A DNA stretch of 64,000 bases from Plutella xylostella (GCF_932276165.1 NC_064009.1:9734001-9798000), one strand, 5' to 3'; counted from the stretch's first letter, positions 10,227 to 21,363 are shown. Notes: generated by a model from the sequence alone, not told the origin. Translations and numbers: made by a program.

Positions 10227-10804
10227 CTGAAAATATAAATATATAAATTAGTGACTCATAATGAAATTGGAATAATATTTTCTTATGTTCCATACAAGAC
10301 AGATTGAAATTAGAGGAAAGAGCAGGTGTCCCATACCATACTCTATACAGGTACGTGGTCATTGAAGTTTAGAAATTGAAAAGCTGTTCAATTTCTAATT
10401 TCACCCTGATAATTAAAGTTCTTCATTTCATCATGTAAGTACATTGACTTGAATGGCCAGTAATAAACTGACATCGCCTATTTACTTATCTAGATTCTAT
10501 AATATCTCTGTTTATAAATGTAGGTAGATGTATATGAGAAGCAGAGTAAATCTGTGTCCTATTTCTATTCTAATCCACATAATATTTGCATAACTTCCAC
10601 AAACAACAACTAAAGCTGAGTATAACTAAATCGAAACTCAGATAGAACTAAAGCGATATGCAGCCGGGAGCGTCACTCTAGTTTGCAGATTGAACTATGA
10701 AACTGGGATAGAGAGACTGGAGACAGTCATGTTGTGTGCATGCGTTGGCCTACCATCAATAAGGCAAATCCTCACACATCATGATGAGCCCATTAAAAGG
10801 TACA

Positions 10805-11016
10805 TCCTAACTAATATTATAAATGCGAAAGTAACTGTGTCTGTCTGTCTGTCTGTCTGTCTGTTACTCTTTCACGCCAAAACTACTGAACGGATTTGAA
10901 TGAAATTTGGTGCACATACGGTCTAGACCCTGGGAAAGAACATAGGCTACTTTTTATCCCGGAATTCCCACGGGAAAACATTTTTAAGGCGAAGCGAAGC
11001 TCGCGGGAACAGCTAG
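10805..11016 (+). mobile_element. Non-autonomous Helitron (GTCT-tract type)
   Basis: It starts TCCTAACTAATATTATAAAT, has a (GTCT)n tract, then CTACTGAACGGATTTGAATG and ATCCCGGAATTCCCACGGG, a GC-rich near-palindrome (GGCGAAGCGAAGC), and ends GGGAACAGCTAG. It lies exactly between A and T (A|TC...CTAG|T) with no duplication, which are the Helitron hallmarks. This short Helitron type is widespread in Lepidoptera. Sister copies: 20421-20634, 21866-22079, 29488-29710, 38281-42136 (split), 41416-41642, 44342-44565. Confidence 0.87.
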
Positions 11017-11028
11017 TATTACATAATA

Positions 11029-11270
11029 CACTCACGAGCAATGGAAACGTTCCAGTAACAATAGCACCAAATTACTCCTAAACTGAAAACTAACTAGGTG
11101 GCTAGACTAGCTTAATGACGCATATTGATGTACATTTTACAGTGCATCATAAAACTACAAACTGAAAACGTAAATATTTTGATAAAATTCTTAATTAAGT
11201 GTTTAAAAGAATTGGGCTCGTTTGGTGTCTCTACATTTTGTAAGTGCAACTTTTTCATTGCTCGTGAGTG
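11029..11270. mobile_element. MITE, CACTCACGAGCAATG family, intact
   Basis: A 242-bp element with inverted ends CACTCACGAGCAATGGAAAC and the complement of TTTTTCATTGCTCGTGAGTG, flanked by TA on both sides (11027-11028, 11271-11272). The TA target fits the Tc1/mariner type. No coding capacity. Confidence 0.8.
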
Positions 11271-11421
11271 TATGTATGCATTAAAGATGACAAATCCGAA
11301 ATAAAAGTCACTTGAGTAAATGAGCATAAGTAAGAAATTAAGTTAAACTCAATAACCAGCCAGGAAATCATGGAGTTTTAACTCGACTTCAAGTTAGGAA
11401 GCTTTTTTAAATATAATAGTG

Positions 11422-11508
11422 AATGAATGAATGAATGAAGTGAGTGAATGAATGAATGAAGTAAGTGAATGAATGAATGAAGTGAGTAAATGAGTGAGTG
11501 AATGAAGT
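11422..11508. repeat. GAAT/GAAGTGAGT simple repeat
   Basis: Tandem GAATGAATGAAT runs alternate with GAAGTGAGTGAAT over about 87 bp. It lies 36 bases beyond the end of the exon at 11545, within the intron. Confidence 0.9.
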
Positions 11509-11544
11509 TCAGTGTTTTTATAAGTGTATTCTTTTTAAACCTAC

Positions 11545-11629
11545 CGTCCATCCCTGGTGGCGGGGGCGGGAACGGCGGGATGCTCTCGAAGCGCCCCGAC
11601 CCCTCCACATCGCCGTCTTCTTGGTCCAC
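11545..11629 (-). CDS. Mp: Multiplexin exon: acidic Ser-Gly and polyproline linker
   Basis: Minus-strand exon of 85 bases between acceptor TGTCCCCAG and donor GTAGGT. It reads VDQEDGDVEGSGRF-ESIPPFPPPPPGMD and ends with the first base of a glycine codon completed by exon 10180-10226. It starts in phase 0 directly after the FE of exon 13466-13537. The acidic EGSG context is a good consensus for glycosaminoglycan attachment, and vertebrate collagens XV and XVIII carry such chains in this same non-collagenous stretch after the TSPN domain. High GC content compared with the surrounding intron supports coding. Confidence 0.85.
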
Positions 11630-13465
11630 CTGGGGACAGGACACCATTTTGTTAACCATACGCTTTGACTAGAACGCGCGGTGCGGTGAACGTGATTGTG
11701 ATAAGCGATTTTTTTAAGACAATAACAACACACAAAATAAAAAATACGTGAAAAATAAATAACGTTAAAATAAATAAATAGGGACAATATAACGTAAACA
11801 TAAAATAGGCGGCATTTTTGGTTACTATCCCTATCAGATCGCACAATCTTTGAATGGTTTTTTTCAGGTTTAACGCAAAAGTTTTGTGAAATATTTGAGG
11901 AATGAAAATACACCGGGCAATGAAAAGGTTCCACTGAGAAAAGCACCAAATTACTTCTAAACGGAAAAGACTAGATTAATGACGTCTTCTGCAAAATTGA
12001 AGTACATTTAACAGAGCATCAGCATATTATATTACTAACTAAAAACGGTAATATTTTGTTTCAATTTTAAATTAAATCTTTGAAGAAAATTTGTTTGCTT
12101 GGTGTCGGACTTTAGTGAGTGGAACTTTTTCATTGCCCGGGAGTGTATAACTGATTGATAATTTGATAAAATATTATGTATAAAGTGTAATATTTATACA
12201 CATTCCATACTTCCTTAAGAAAAACATAAACATAATTAGTTACTATAGAAATACCTGTAGGTATACATAGAGCTCACGGAAGTCAAATAAATGTAACCAA
12301 TTCCATTTTAAGTTAAACGTTTTGTAATTTATCTCATACACAAACGGATACACATTCCATGGCTTTAACTATGAAAATTCCCGTTTATTTTAACTGAAAG
12401 TTTCATTATTCCGGGCAAAATATTTTAGTTGCCTTCGTGTTTTAATATTAGCTTCGCTCTATGTTGTTATCTGCGAAATTATTCAAATACTGCTGACCAA
12501 ACTGAAAGGTACAGTTTTAAGGCTTTAACAGTATTTTTTATAAATAATTTTTCTTTTTTCTAACGTACCTTTAACATTACCTGATGATTTTCATAAATAA
12601 ATTAATCTGAGCCCCATGTAAATCTGAAAATCGTACCTATCTTGATAACTTTAAAATCTTTCATTATAATGAAACAAACAAATTGCGCTTTACTCTATGG
12701 ACTATAATATTATATTATTTCATACGTTTGCTATATTTGTATGTACAGTATTGATAATGATTATCATAATCGAATTGAGTATGGTTATGTCACTGATAAT
12801 GGTACGAGTATGTCAATTGCTATTTGTTACTGATAATGATAAGTATCGGTAACTCAGCTAATAAGGATCTATCACCTCGTAATTTTGCAATACGTACCGA
12901 CATAAATAATGAATATTAAATATTGTTACGTTTTAATAAGTAAGTCAAAATTCTATGAGAGTAAACGTAAGTTATCTCTAATGTAAGTTACTAAAACTGT
13001 GGTAGGATGTAGGTATGCACAAGCTCTAAAAAAATTACGATCACCCAGGAAAATTTAAGATGACGGGTGAATTTAGGTGAAAGTAACGTTATTATGTGAT
13101 TCAATGTACCTAAGTGAAAAACATCACAGTACTGTAACTAAATAGCAATTTTTGTGCTTTGGTTTTGAAAAAGATGTGGTACTAATACTAATACTAAAAA
13201 GATGTGTAAATTGCACAATAAAAATAAAACGCATTTATTCACCAAAAAATTGTCGATGTCAATTTCGTCGCTGCCACTGCCTTTACCCATTTCCTGGTAA
13301 AAAATAGTAAAAAAAAAAACAAATTAAAAATATAAAACACAAAAAAAAAACAAAGAAAACTTTTTATAAATATTATAGCCGAAGATGAAGTGAAAGATGA
13401 TATTCAACTTATAACTTTGAGGTCATTCATAAATAATATCCTTGTAAGTAAAATGCAAAACTCAC
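11630..13465 (-). other. Multiplexin intron
   Basis: Bounded by donor GTGAGT (ending 13465) and acceptor CCCCAG before 11629. It holds one MITE (11911-12145) and otherwise AT-rich sequence with A-rich runs near 13305-13345; nothing else was recognised. Confidence 0.65.
11911..12145. mobile_element. MITE, CACTCACGAGCAATG family, intact variant
   Basis: Left end CACCGGGCAATGAAAAGG and right end TTTTTCATTGCCCGGGAGTG, with TA outside both (11909-11910, 12146-12147). The compensated change CGGG/CCCG in both ends distinguishes it from the CGAG/CTCG copies and suggests a subfamily. Confidence 0.78.
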
Positions 13466-13537
13466 CTCAAAATTGTTGATACACTGCACTTCAGCCTGAG
13501 AAGGGGACCCATACAGCTTCAGTTCTTGAAACGCACC
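13466..13537 (-). CDS. Mp: Multiplexin exon: last strand of the TSPN domain
   Basis: Minus-strand exon of 72 bases (24 codons, phase 0 at both ends) between acceptor TGTGATACAG and donor GTGAGT. It reads GAFQELKLYG-SPSQAEVQCINNFE. Joined to exon 34551-35098 it gives QAG-PLIRGAFHGAFQ-ELKL, which matches in length and pattern the region of human collagen XVIII ending in ELRV. The cysteine in VQC matches the conserved cysteine just after the domain (HCLDEE-like in vertebrates), expected to pair with the one in FLNCHEF. Followed after an intron by the acidic linker exon. Confidence 0.87.
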
Positions 13538-16500
13538 CTGTATCACAAAGAAAGTCAACACACCAAGCCTCATAATTCCACAAAGAGTATTTAACTCACC
13601 ACTTATTGAGTGCAACACTGGCCGTTATTGAATGTGAAAACTTCGACGCTTAAAAGTAAAACCTTTTAAAAAGTAAAAATAATATTCCTTTTTTAAAACC
13701 GCTGGCGCTCTTCGAATTTTGTGTCCATAAAGTTATCAAAATAGGTTGACGTTCGAAATTGGTTTGTTTTGTTTTTATTTAAATCAGTTAGTTTTAAGTT
13801 TTACATATACATATGCATCAATATCAATTAAATTAAATATATTTTTGGCAAATACACGATGCAAGATATAGTTCACTAAAAAACATTATTAATTATTTTA
13901 ATAAACGTCATTGTCAGGAACACTACAAAGAGTAAGTAAGAAACAGTAACTATCTCTTTGCATTACCAGCTGATTGGTATAGAAGGGATAGGGACTGGTA
14001 AGGATGGTGGAACACATACATTTCACGAAACAATTCACCTGTATTATATTGTAATAAGGCTATTTTTTGCTTGTTTCAAAGGATACAACGGTCCTTTTGT
14101 TTATTCGTTAAGTGAAGAACGGCGAGGATTAGCACAGCATAATTATAAGGTCCTATTGTTATAAGAACGTCACTATTTCAACTGACATGCAGACACATAC
14201 AGAACGTATATTGTGTCGTGTAGTGGCCTTATGAAAATAATGATTCCAGTGTCGTTATCGTACCTAAATTTTCCCTGGGCTTTATGACACTGTCTTGTTA
14301 TTAGCAGTTTTTCCTAAAATCAAATCTTGAAATCTCTTGTGATAAGAAATAACCTGCGATTTTATTATAACTTTTACCTGCTATTTTTTTTTGTCGCAAC
14401 TCAAACCAATAATAAAGAAAACCAGACAATTTACTCTGGTTTCATTGCAATAACATTGTCAATTCTACAGCATGAATCTTTTCCGAATTCCCTAAGCATG
14501 ACGCCATATTTTAGTATGATTTACATGGCGTAACATGAGCAGCCATCTTGGCTTGCCGGTGAGTGAGCAACCGTCTGAATAGGGCCCAGGGGAATGAAGC
14601 GGCCACGGGAGTGAGGCCAGGGGAAACACAAACTCCGTGAAATTGGTAAGTAATTAAGAGTCACATGTTTCCCGTTTTGCTCCCGATTTTCAACCTGGCT
14701 AACTTGAGGCCTAATTGGAACAAGTAATTTTATTATTAGAGGTTTCTTTAAATTTGGGGTTTAAATTTAAATAGTTACAGGTAAATCAATGTGATGGTAG
14801 GTTAAATTTATGAGTAAAGAGTACGTAACGTAATGTTGTGCATTTTTTTTATACTCAGCAATAAGAAAGTTTAAGATAACTTTACTAAATTTAAAGGAAT
14901 ACCAAACGAGACGAGTTTGGCAATGTTCAGAATTGTATTTATTCTTAAAAACAATTTATATGCTTAGCTCTAAATATTATAAATAGACCATCCTTAAATG
15001 CCTTGTAACTTTAATTACCATTGTATTTAGATTGAAAATGAGAAATCTCTACTGTCATGTAAATTTTGTAATTACTTAAATCACCGTAGATATATTAATA
15101 AAATACGTTTTATTAAAATAGCTACCGTACATACGAGAGCACATACAGAATTTTGTACTTATTTAATCAGTGGAAAGCAACTCCGGGACTGACAACTTTA
15201 ATAACAGCAAAATGTGGCTCCTATTATTCATAAGAGGCATTTTACAGACATCACAATACAGGAGGAACTATTAAAATTGCTAAGGACCATGGCAAATCAA
15301 TTTTATTATTAGATGCCAATGACCTTATCTTCTATTTTTTACAAGAATAAGTTTAAAATAAAAAAGGCATAGGGTTTAAATTGTTCATATTAACCAGCTT
15401 TTCGGTTGATAACACATAAAATACATCCTATTTGATGTGTTTCCGTCGCCCGTCGCAAGTTATGAAGGCACAAAGGACCTTCAAACACCTATCCGAAAAT
15501 TAAATCCCTGAGATACATCGAGAATGTAATTTAGGTACGCGCTGAAACGGGCCACGAGTCAAAGTCCAACCAAGTTACGGGTTGTGTGATGTATAATGAA
15601 ATCTCATAAAATACAGGGGTTACTGTTCAGAGCTTCTATCGTAGGTATTCAGCTATTGAGCCATTCTAAAGCGATAGTGAAAGCAATGCGAAGCTTCGGA
15701 AAAACTAAACTACAGCGCTTACCACGGTTCTATCTCATTGTATAAAAGCATGCCGATAGCGTGACAATTCTTGTTGGTCCGTTCGTTGATTTAGAGAGTG
15801 ACTCCTTGTCCCAACGTACCATAAATCAAACGTGCACATCCCGTCGTCCCCATGAACGATTAAGCCATCAATGCTTCTATACAAAAACCGAAAACCCTTT
15901 ACCGTATAAATCATTGTTAAAACGCGTCATTTTTGCCACTCGGGGTCAGTAGGAGTTACGGTCGGCTAGGGGCATTGGCGGCTATTCTATTATCGCGTGT
16001 GCGAAAGGATTTTAAAACCATTTTTCACTCGATGGCTAATGTGGTTTTAAGCCTGACAAAGCGGAATCCGCTGTTTGATGCGCCTGGCGGCGTGAGTGGG
16101 GAATATTGTTTGGGTAACATAGGAATAGTAAGTGATAGATTGTTGTTTTTAGCTTTTAAAGAGTTATAAGTTTGTAAGTTGGAAGCATGGAAACGTGAAT
16201 TTATTTAAATGTGTTAGACAGATTGAAAATGATTACACAACACGAGTAGGTCCTAGAGATCAATGGACATAAATTGGAATATGTAAAGATGTTTCAGATC
16301 AATAAATACATGATACGTGCTACGCACGTTTTAATTATGTCGTCAGGCAAATTTATTTTAACGAATACATAAATATTATAGACGTCTTCATATAACGTTG
16401 CAACTTCTTTACAACCAGTTCACACTGGAGGATACGCTAACTGCAACTTATTCAACTTTGCACCTTTCTTAATTTGCACCTCATAAGAGTCGGATTGGAA

Positions 16501-17393
16501 CTGTACGATTCAGAAACGCTGTATTAAGTGTGGCGTTTACAGTACCTACCTTTATTGAAAATTCCGACGGAACCCTTTACATTAGACCGTGAGAGAGGTG
16601 TACTTCAGGATAAACGTTGAAAAAGGTAAGATTAAGAGGCGCCATTCATTCGCACTCGTTCCGTAAGACATGCGAATACCATTAATTTTATAGAGCACCG
16701 TAACCTTTGGTGGAAGCGTCACGTGTCGGGGTGAAATGTGACCTCGGGACTTCTTTGGATCAATTCAGTCAGACATATTTTGCACCTTCCAGACAAAAAC
16801 TTTATTTAAACAGAAACCTATAAGTATCTAATTATTTATTTGATTTCTAAGCACAAAATTTGAATAATAATACGAAATAGCAATACTTGTTGGGTTATTA
16901 TTTATTGGGCATTTAGGTATAACGATGAAAAAATAAGTGGTCACTTCTTGCTAACAACGTGGTTCAAAAGGGCGGTCATTTATAAAAGCACTTTTATTTA
17001 CGTTTCCTTAAAGACTCTACCCTTATTTTTGTGTCAATATTTTAAGATAAGTGTAATTTGTTTGTTGAACCTTTTGTGGGTGAAAGGACGAAATCTTTAC
17101 ACCAATTCAATTTTATGGCTCAATCAGGATGTTTTATTCGTTCGATTTTATCTTCGCGAAGCCGATAGATTGTAGCTGAATTATTGCTACTAACGTCTGC
17201 AGTTTGCAAGCAGTAGTTGCTCTTGTTGTCTTCTTTTACAATTTCAATTTGTGACTATAGATAAAGCTAATCTTCTGTCTAGAGAATCTAAATCTTGAAG
17301 AAACTTGGAAAGTTCCTACCCTGCTTCTAAAATACTTACCCCTTACTTTTAAATTATTGTTTTCGGTATTGTGTACACAAATACAGTGTAAAC
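13538..17393 (-). other. Part of the 21 kb multiplexin intron, no gene seen
   Basis: Intronic by inference. Two GC-richer patches stand out: 14530-14645 (GGCCCAGGGGAATGAAGCGG, ending before GTAAGT on the plus strand) and about 15930-16110 (GCGCCTGGCGGCGTGAGTGG). I could not attach either to an exon with both splice sites in the right order or to a known element; they may be relics of unrecognised repeats or regulatory DNA. Confidence 0.4.
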
Positions 17394-17979
17394 TCTATGT
17401 AACGTCACTCGATTTAACGACAAACTCTCTAAAGCATCGAAATAAATTGGTTTTGGTTGGTTTAGCTTGTCTTCCATACAATGATACACTCTACATAGCA
17501 TCACACCCACTCTCAATAACGACAACAATTGAGTAAACAGTACCTTTTAAGTTGCTGATTTTAGTTAAAACTGCGCAGCTGTGTATGTTTTTTGTCGCTT
17601 TATTATCCTAGCTTGCAATAAACTCGACTGTGGGCATCCCGCATACCGAACTTTCTGAGAAATTCGTTCTTTTGTTTACAAGTTGGAATTGCTTGCACTT
17701 GTAGACTGATCTTGCTTGACCATGACTAATAAGTAGGGATCATGGATTGTCTATACGTTATCATATTCTTAGTTGCTCACAAACTTTCAAACTGTAAACA
17801 TGGCTAGCAAAAGAAAATCACTGTGTATTGACGAAAAAGTTTTGCTGATACGAGCTGATAGAAACGGGAGATAAGTGATTCCAACTCTAATATTTTTTGT
17901 TCTCTCCATTTTACGATAACTCTCGATAACGCCATAAAATGCACAGTCCCTTCAGTGTCGTTATATAGAGTTTACACTG
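17394..17979 (+). mobile_element. pogo/Tigger-like DNA transposon, internally deleted
   Basis: The ends CAGTGTAAACTCTATGTAAC and the complement GTTATATAGAGTTTACACTG are inverted repeats beginning with CAG, with TA on each side (17392-17393, 17980-17981). It retains a 24-codon piece starting MASKRKSLCIDEKVLLIR at 17800, the typical beginning of the CENP-B/pogo-like DNA-binding domain of Tigger transposases, before a stop at 17872. Only about 590 bp remain, so it cannot be autonomous. Confidence 0.75.
17800..17874 (+). pseudogene. N-terminal remnant of a pogo-type transposase
   Basis: ATG followed by 23 codons (MASKRKSLCIDEKVLLIRAD and four more) and TAA. The SKRK...K..LI pattern matches the first helix of the CENP-B-type N-terminal domain of pogo/Tigger transposases (recalled family pattern). 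The rest of the helix-turn-helix and the whole DDE domain are missing. It lies within terminal repeats at 17394 and 17979. Confidence 0.6.
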
Positions 17980-18224
17980 TACAACTAAAAGGGTGAATTG
18001 CACCAAATATTATAACCTATTTAATCTATTACTGTCATGCTCTGCCACTTTACTGTCAAAGCAAGTATATTTAAATACGTTAATATGTTTGGTGCAAGTC
18101 ATCCGTAAGGTACAACATTTATTTTCACTCTTACTTTTAGTTTACTTACATGGTACCGAAGTCTTACAACTTATTTTAGCACTTATTTTAAGCTTACAAG
18201 TAAACGTAGTACACTAGTACTCAC

Positions 18225-18401
18225 AGCGGCAGCGTCCACCACATGATTAGAAGTCAGCATCTCAGCTGTAGCCGTCTTATGTTTCTTCTTCTCAGCATAG
18301 AGACTGAACGTTGATATCAGAGTCAGTATCACACCCAGTAGAATGAGCGTGCAGAATGTACACACGTACACTTTCGATTTTCGCGACACCACCATCGCCA
18401 T
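18225..18401 (-). CDS. Membrane-anchor first exon inside the multiplexin intron
   Basis: Minus-strand ATG (context CCAAAATGG) followed by 59 codons to a consensus donor GTGAGT, exon ending in phase 0. It reads MAMVVSRKSK, then a hydrophobic stretch VYVCTFCTLILLGVILTLIS (residues about 11-35), then AEKKKHKTATAEMLTSNHVVD. Third positions are G/C-rich compared with the flanks, supporting translation. It has no cleavable-looking signal end, so a signal-anchor or type II protein is likely, although basic residues flank both sides of the segment. It is on the same strand as multiplexin, in the intron between exons 34551-35098 and 13466-13537; phase 0 would allow splicing to 13466-13537 or to 11545-11629. 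Alternatives: first exon of a small nested gene, or a chance frame. Confidence 0.6.
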
Positions 18402-18419
18402 TTTGGAAAACGTTTATTT

Positions 18420-18499
18420 CGAAAATAGTTTTGGATTTGCTCACTAGATGTCTATTATTCGAAAATAGTTTTGGATTTGCTCACTAGATGTCTCTTATT
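18420..18499. repeat. 40-bp tandem duplication just 5' of the anchor exon
   Basis: CGAAAATAGTTTTGGATTTG and 20 more bases are present twice (18420-18459 and 18460-18499), differing only at TCTATTATT/TCTCTTATT. It lies 19 bases upstream of the minus-strand ATG at 18401, hence in its presumed 5' untranslated or promoter region. Confidence 0.9.
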
Positions 18500-19220
18500 G
18501 GATAAGTACACTTTGAGTTTTGCTATTTTCACTACTCTTTTTATCACATTTATATGTTTTTTTATTAGATAATATTGCCGTTGGTTCCGTTCTGAGTTTT
18601 GACTAAGCCAAAATAATCTTATCTGTTACAGAAATTATAGTAGATATTGATGGACAGAGTAAAAGCAAAGCTTAATGGCGTGATACATTAGCGCAATAAC
18701 TAACTGACAAGGCCAGAGATTTACAATGATAAATGCTTTTGTAGAAAAATATAAGCTCTAAAAATTAATTAGAGGTCAAGTACACTGGTTATGTGTAGGT
18801 AGAGATTTTTATTGTTAGGACAAAGGACATTGTGAAAGAAGCCCTTGATAAAAAGAATACTTATAAATAACTACCTAACAGGGTTTACTTGAACTACCAC
18901 TTATCAATTCTATTCTATTCTATTCTATATAGTATAATACCACCCATCAAAATAGAAAGTAAATAGCTGCACAATATTTTCATCATTTACCTCTGAAGCA
19001 GATGTAAGAAAATGTGGCGTATAATGTGCAAAGCTCCGACACACTTTGAAATGCAACGTTGTATGCGCCACGTGTGAATATAACGCGGGCGGAATTACGT
19101 TGGCTAGTGAAAAGGTACGCTTTTGGGAGGAATAATAATTAGCTAGGTTTAGGTTTGTTGGTTAGTCTGGATATTTTTGATCGTATTGGCTTGGTTTCAG
19201 ATCAACGTAATACTTTTTTT

Positions 19221-19803
19221 AGGGTTCCGTAGCCAAAATGGCAAAAACGGAACCCTTATAGTTTCGTCATGTCCGTCTGTCCGTCTGTCCGTCTGTCCGT
19301 CTGTCACAGCCGATTTACTCGGAAACTATAAGTACTACAGTGATGAAATTTGATGGGAATATGTGTTGTATGAACCGCTACAAAAATATGACACTAAATA
19401 GTAAAAAAAAGAATTGGGGGTGGGGCCCCCCATACATGTAACTGAGGGATGAATTTTTTTTTTTCGATGTACATACCCGTGTGGGGTATCAATGGAAAGG
19501 TCTTTTAAAATGATATAAAGTTTTCTAAAAAACATTTTTCTTAAAGTGAACGGTTTTTGAGATATCAGCTCTCAAAGTCGTAAAAAGTATGTCCCCCCCC
19601 CTCTATTTTTATAACTACGGGGTATAAAATTCTAAAAAAAACAGAGGTGATGCATGCTAATTAACTCTTTCAACGATTTTTGGTTTGATCAAAGTATCTC
19701 TTATAGTTTTTGAGATAGGTTGATTTAACTGTAATTTTGGTTAAGTTATTGTGCTACGGAACCCTTTGTGCGCGAGCCCGACTCGCACTTGGCCGGTTTT
19801 TTT
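19221..19803 (-). mobile_element. GGTTCCGTAGCC-type repeat, inverted copy
   Basis: Reverse complement of the element at 8233-9032 without the MITE insertion: AGGGTTCCGTAGCCAAAATG at the left and GACTCGCACTTGGCCGGTT at the right. The segment GTGTGGGGTATCAATGGAAAG is nearly identical to the copy at 49965-50512. A minus-strand frame of 66 codons here recurs in that copy and simply reflects repeat identity. At its right, GGCCTTTGCCCAGCAGTGGG (19853-19872) looks like the C-terminal end of an RTE-type LINE. Confidence 0.85.
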
Positions 19804-20420
19804 AAGTACACCTGCAAATAGATAGGTAGAAAGGTGTGGAAGATAAAAGGGGAGGCCTTTGCCCAGCAGTGGGAAAACGAGTAGGCTATATTAAAAAAAA
19901 CTTGCGCTTTGATAATTTTGTATTGTAGGAAAAACTAAATTTACCTAACTAGTTTTACAGTTACATCTGCTTTAACCATAATAACTGATAACATAGGTTG
20001 GTACCTCTGTTCCATGTACCTTTTGCTTGTTATGTTTGATGCATGTCACCCTTAGCAATAATATACATTTAATCACATTTAAATCTATTGATGCCTTGCT
20101 CTCACAGTATATTTGCAAAGCAAGGGAGCAATAGATTTAATACGTTTGGTGCAAGTCAACCTTAATGTGTAAGATTGGTGATTCAGTAGAATAGATGCAC
20201 AGTCATGTCAAAAGGATCAATAAAATAAAGCTACGAGTATGTTTTTGCATCGTACTCGTGTAAAAATATCACAATAGATGGCAGTGCCGATACTATAATG
20301 TAGTGCAAACTGTTAGCGTTCCGAGCTGGTGTTATCTTTCCATAAAAGGCGCTCTACTAGCATTCAATAGACAGGCAACCCACTGTAGAGTCAGCAAAAG
20401 ATAACTTTGTATATTATCTA

Positions 20421-20634
20421 CTAGCTGTTCCCGCGCGCTTCGCTTTGCCCTAAAAAAGTTTTCCCGTGGGAATTCCGGGATAAAAAGTAGCCTATGTTCA
20501 TTCCCAGGATCTAGAACGTATGTATACCAAATTTCATTCAAATCCGTTCAGTAGTTTTAACGTGAAAGAGTAACAGACAGACAGACAGACACAGTTACTT
20601 TCGCATTTATAATATTAGTTAGGATTGTACCCAG
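20421..20634 (-). mobile_element. Non-autonomous Helitron, minus-strand copy
   Basis: It begins CTAGCTGTTCCCGCG (complement of the 3' end) and ends AATATTAGTTAGGA (complement of the 5' TCCTAACTAATATT), between A and T. It carries a shorter (GACA) tract than the other copies and is otherwise near full length. Confidence 0.85.
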
Positions 20635-21196
20635 TGCAAATACTTTGATTTTTAAATATGTTAAAGAATAAAAACAGTTAGATGAATAAAAACATTACAC
20701 TTTGACTTTGACTTTGACAGAGATGTTAATGATCTAACAGACTATGGTGAAATTGGGGCTTAACCGTCAAACGATTGATAGTTGAATCGAAAAATATTTA
20801 ATCAATTAGGGTTTGTGTATAATTAAGTAGGTATCAATTAAAATAATATATTACCAGATACCCACCTATTGAGAGAAATATAGCCCATACCTCTATGCTT
20901 GTGCTTAAATAACAGCTTACTAGACAGCACATGGACAGACAAACAACAAACAAATAAAACGCCGCAGCCGCAATGCTGTTTGGCACGGATGGTACAGTGC
21001 TCCAAAATTGATAATGCGCATAGAAATCTTTGACAGATCGGTTGTTTTCGATTATGTGACACATGATATTGACTCCTATCTCTTTCGAACAAGGTGCAAA
21101 ATGCAAGTGTTTTTTTAAGGCTCTTACGATTTAATGATTCAGGTGTGAAGATCTGCATGTGCATTATTAATTTTGGACAAGTGTAAGTAATGGTCC

Positions 21197-21354
21197 AGGA
21201 GGGTCACTCTATACTGGCGAAAAACTAACGAACGAGAGCTGTCGTGCTCTCGGCACGTGTAACACATCGGGGCATAGACTAAATTAGTCTATGATCGGGG
21301 CTCGCACAGCAGCGATCCGAAACTTAGTTTTTCGTCTTATACCTACAGAGTATT
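21197..21354. mobile_element. MITE, GGTCACTCTATACTGACGAAAA family
   Basis: Left end AGGGTCACTCTATACTGGCG AAAAACTAACG; right end CTTAGTTTTTCGTC...ACAGAGTA. Related copies: 37505-37640 and 59202-59337. All carry GAGAGCTGTCGT or its complement and a GCGCGAGCC-like core. An internal palindrome, CATAGACTAAATTAGTCTATG, is peculiar to this copy. Confidence 0.6.
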
Positions 21355-21363
21355 TAAAAAATG

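Larger units (their letters stand above)
10227..11544 (-). other. Multiplexin intron between linker and collagen exons
   Basis: Bounded by donor GTAGGT (ending 11544) and acceptor TTTTCAG before 10226. It contains a complete Helitron (10805-11016), a MITE (11029-11270) and a GAAT-type simple repeat (11422-11508); nothing else was recognised. Confidence 0.65.

Noticed and set aside
10690..10899. Small plus-strand frames around GTCT tracts (also at 38313 and 20332)
   Set aside because: They lie in Helitron sequence; Val-Cys-Leu-Ser repeats come from the tetranucleotide tract.
11378..11659. Minus-strand 93-codon frame as a stand-alone gene
   Set aside because: Only 11545-11629 of it is coding, as a multiplexin exon; the rest is intron and a GAAT simple repeat.
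19335..19535. Minus-strand 66-codon frame repeated almost identically at 50071-50271
   Set aside because: Both lie in copies of the same interspersed repeat; identity reflects the repeat, and the third copy (8233-9032) does not keep the frame intact.
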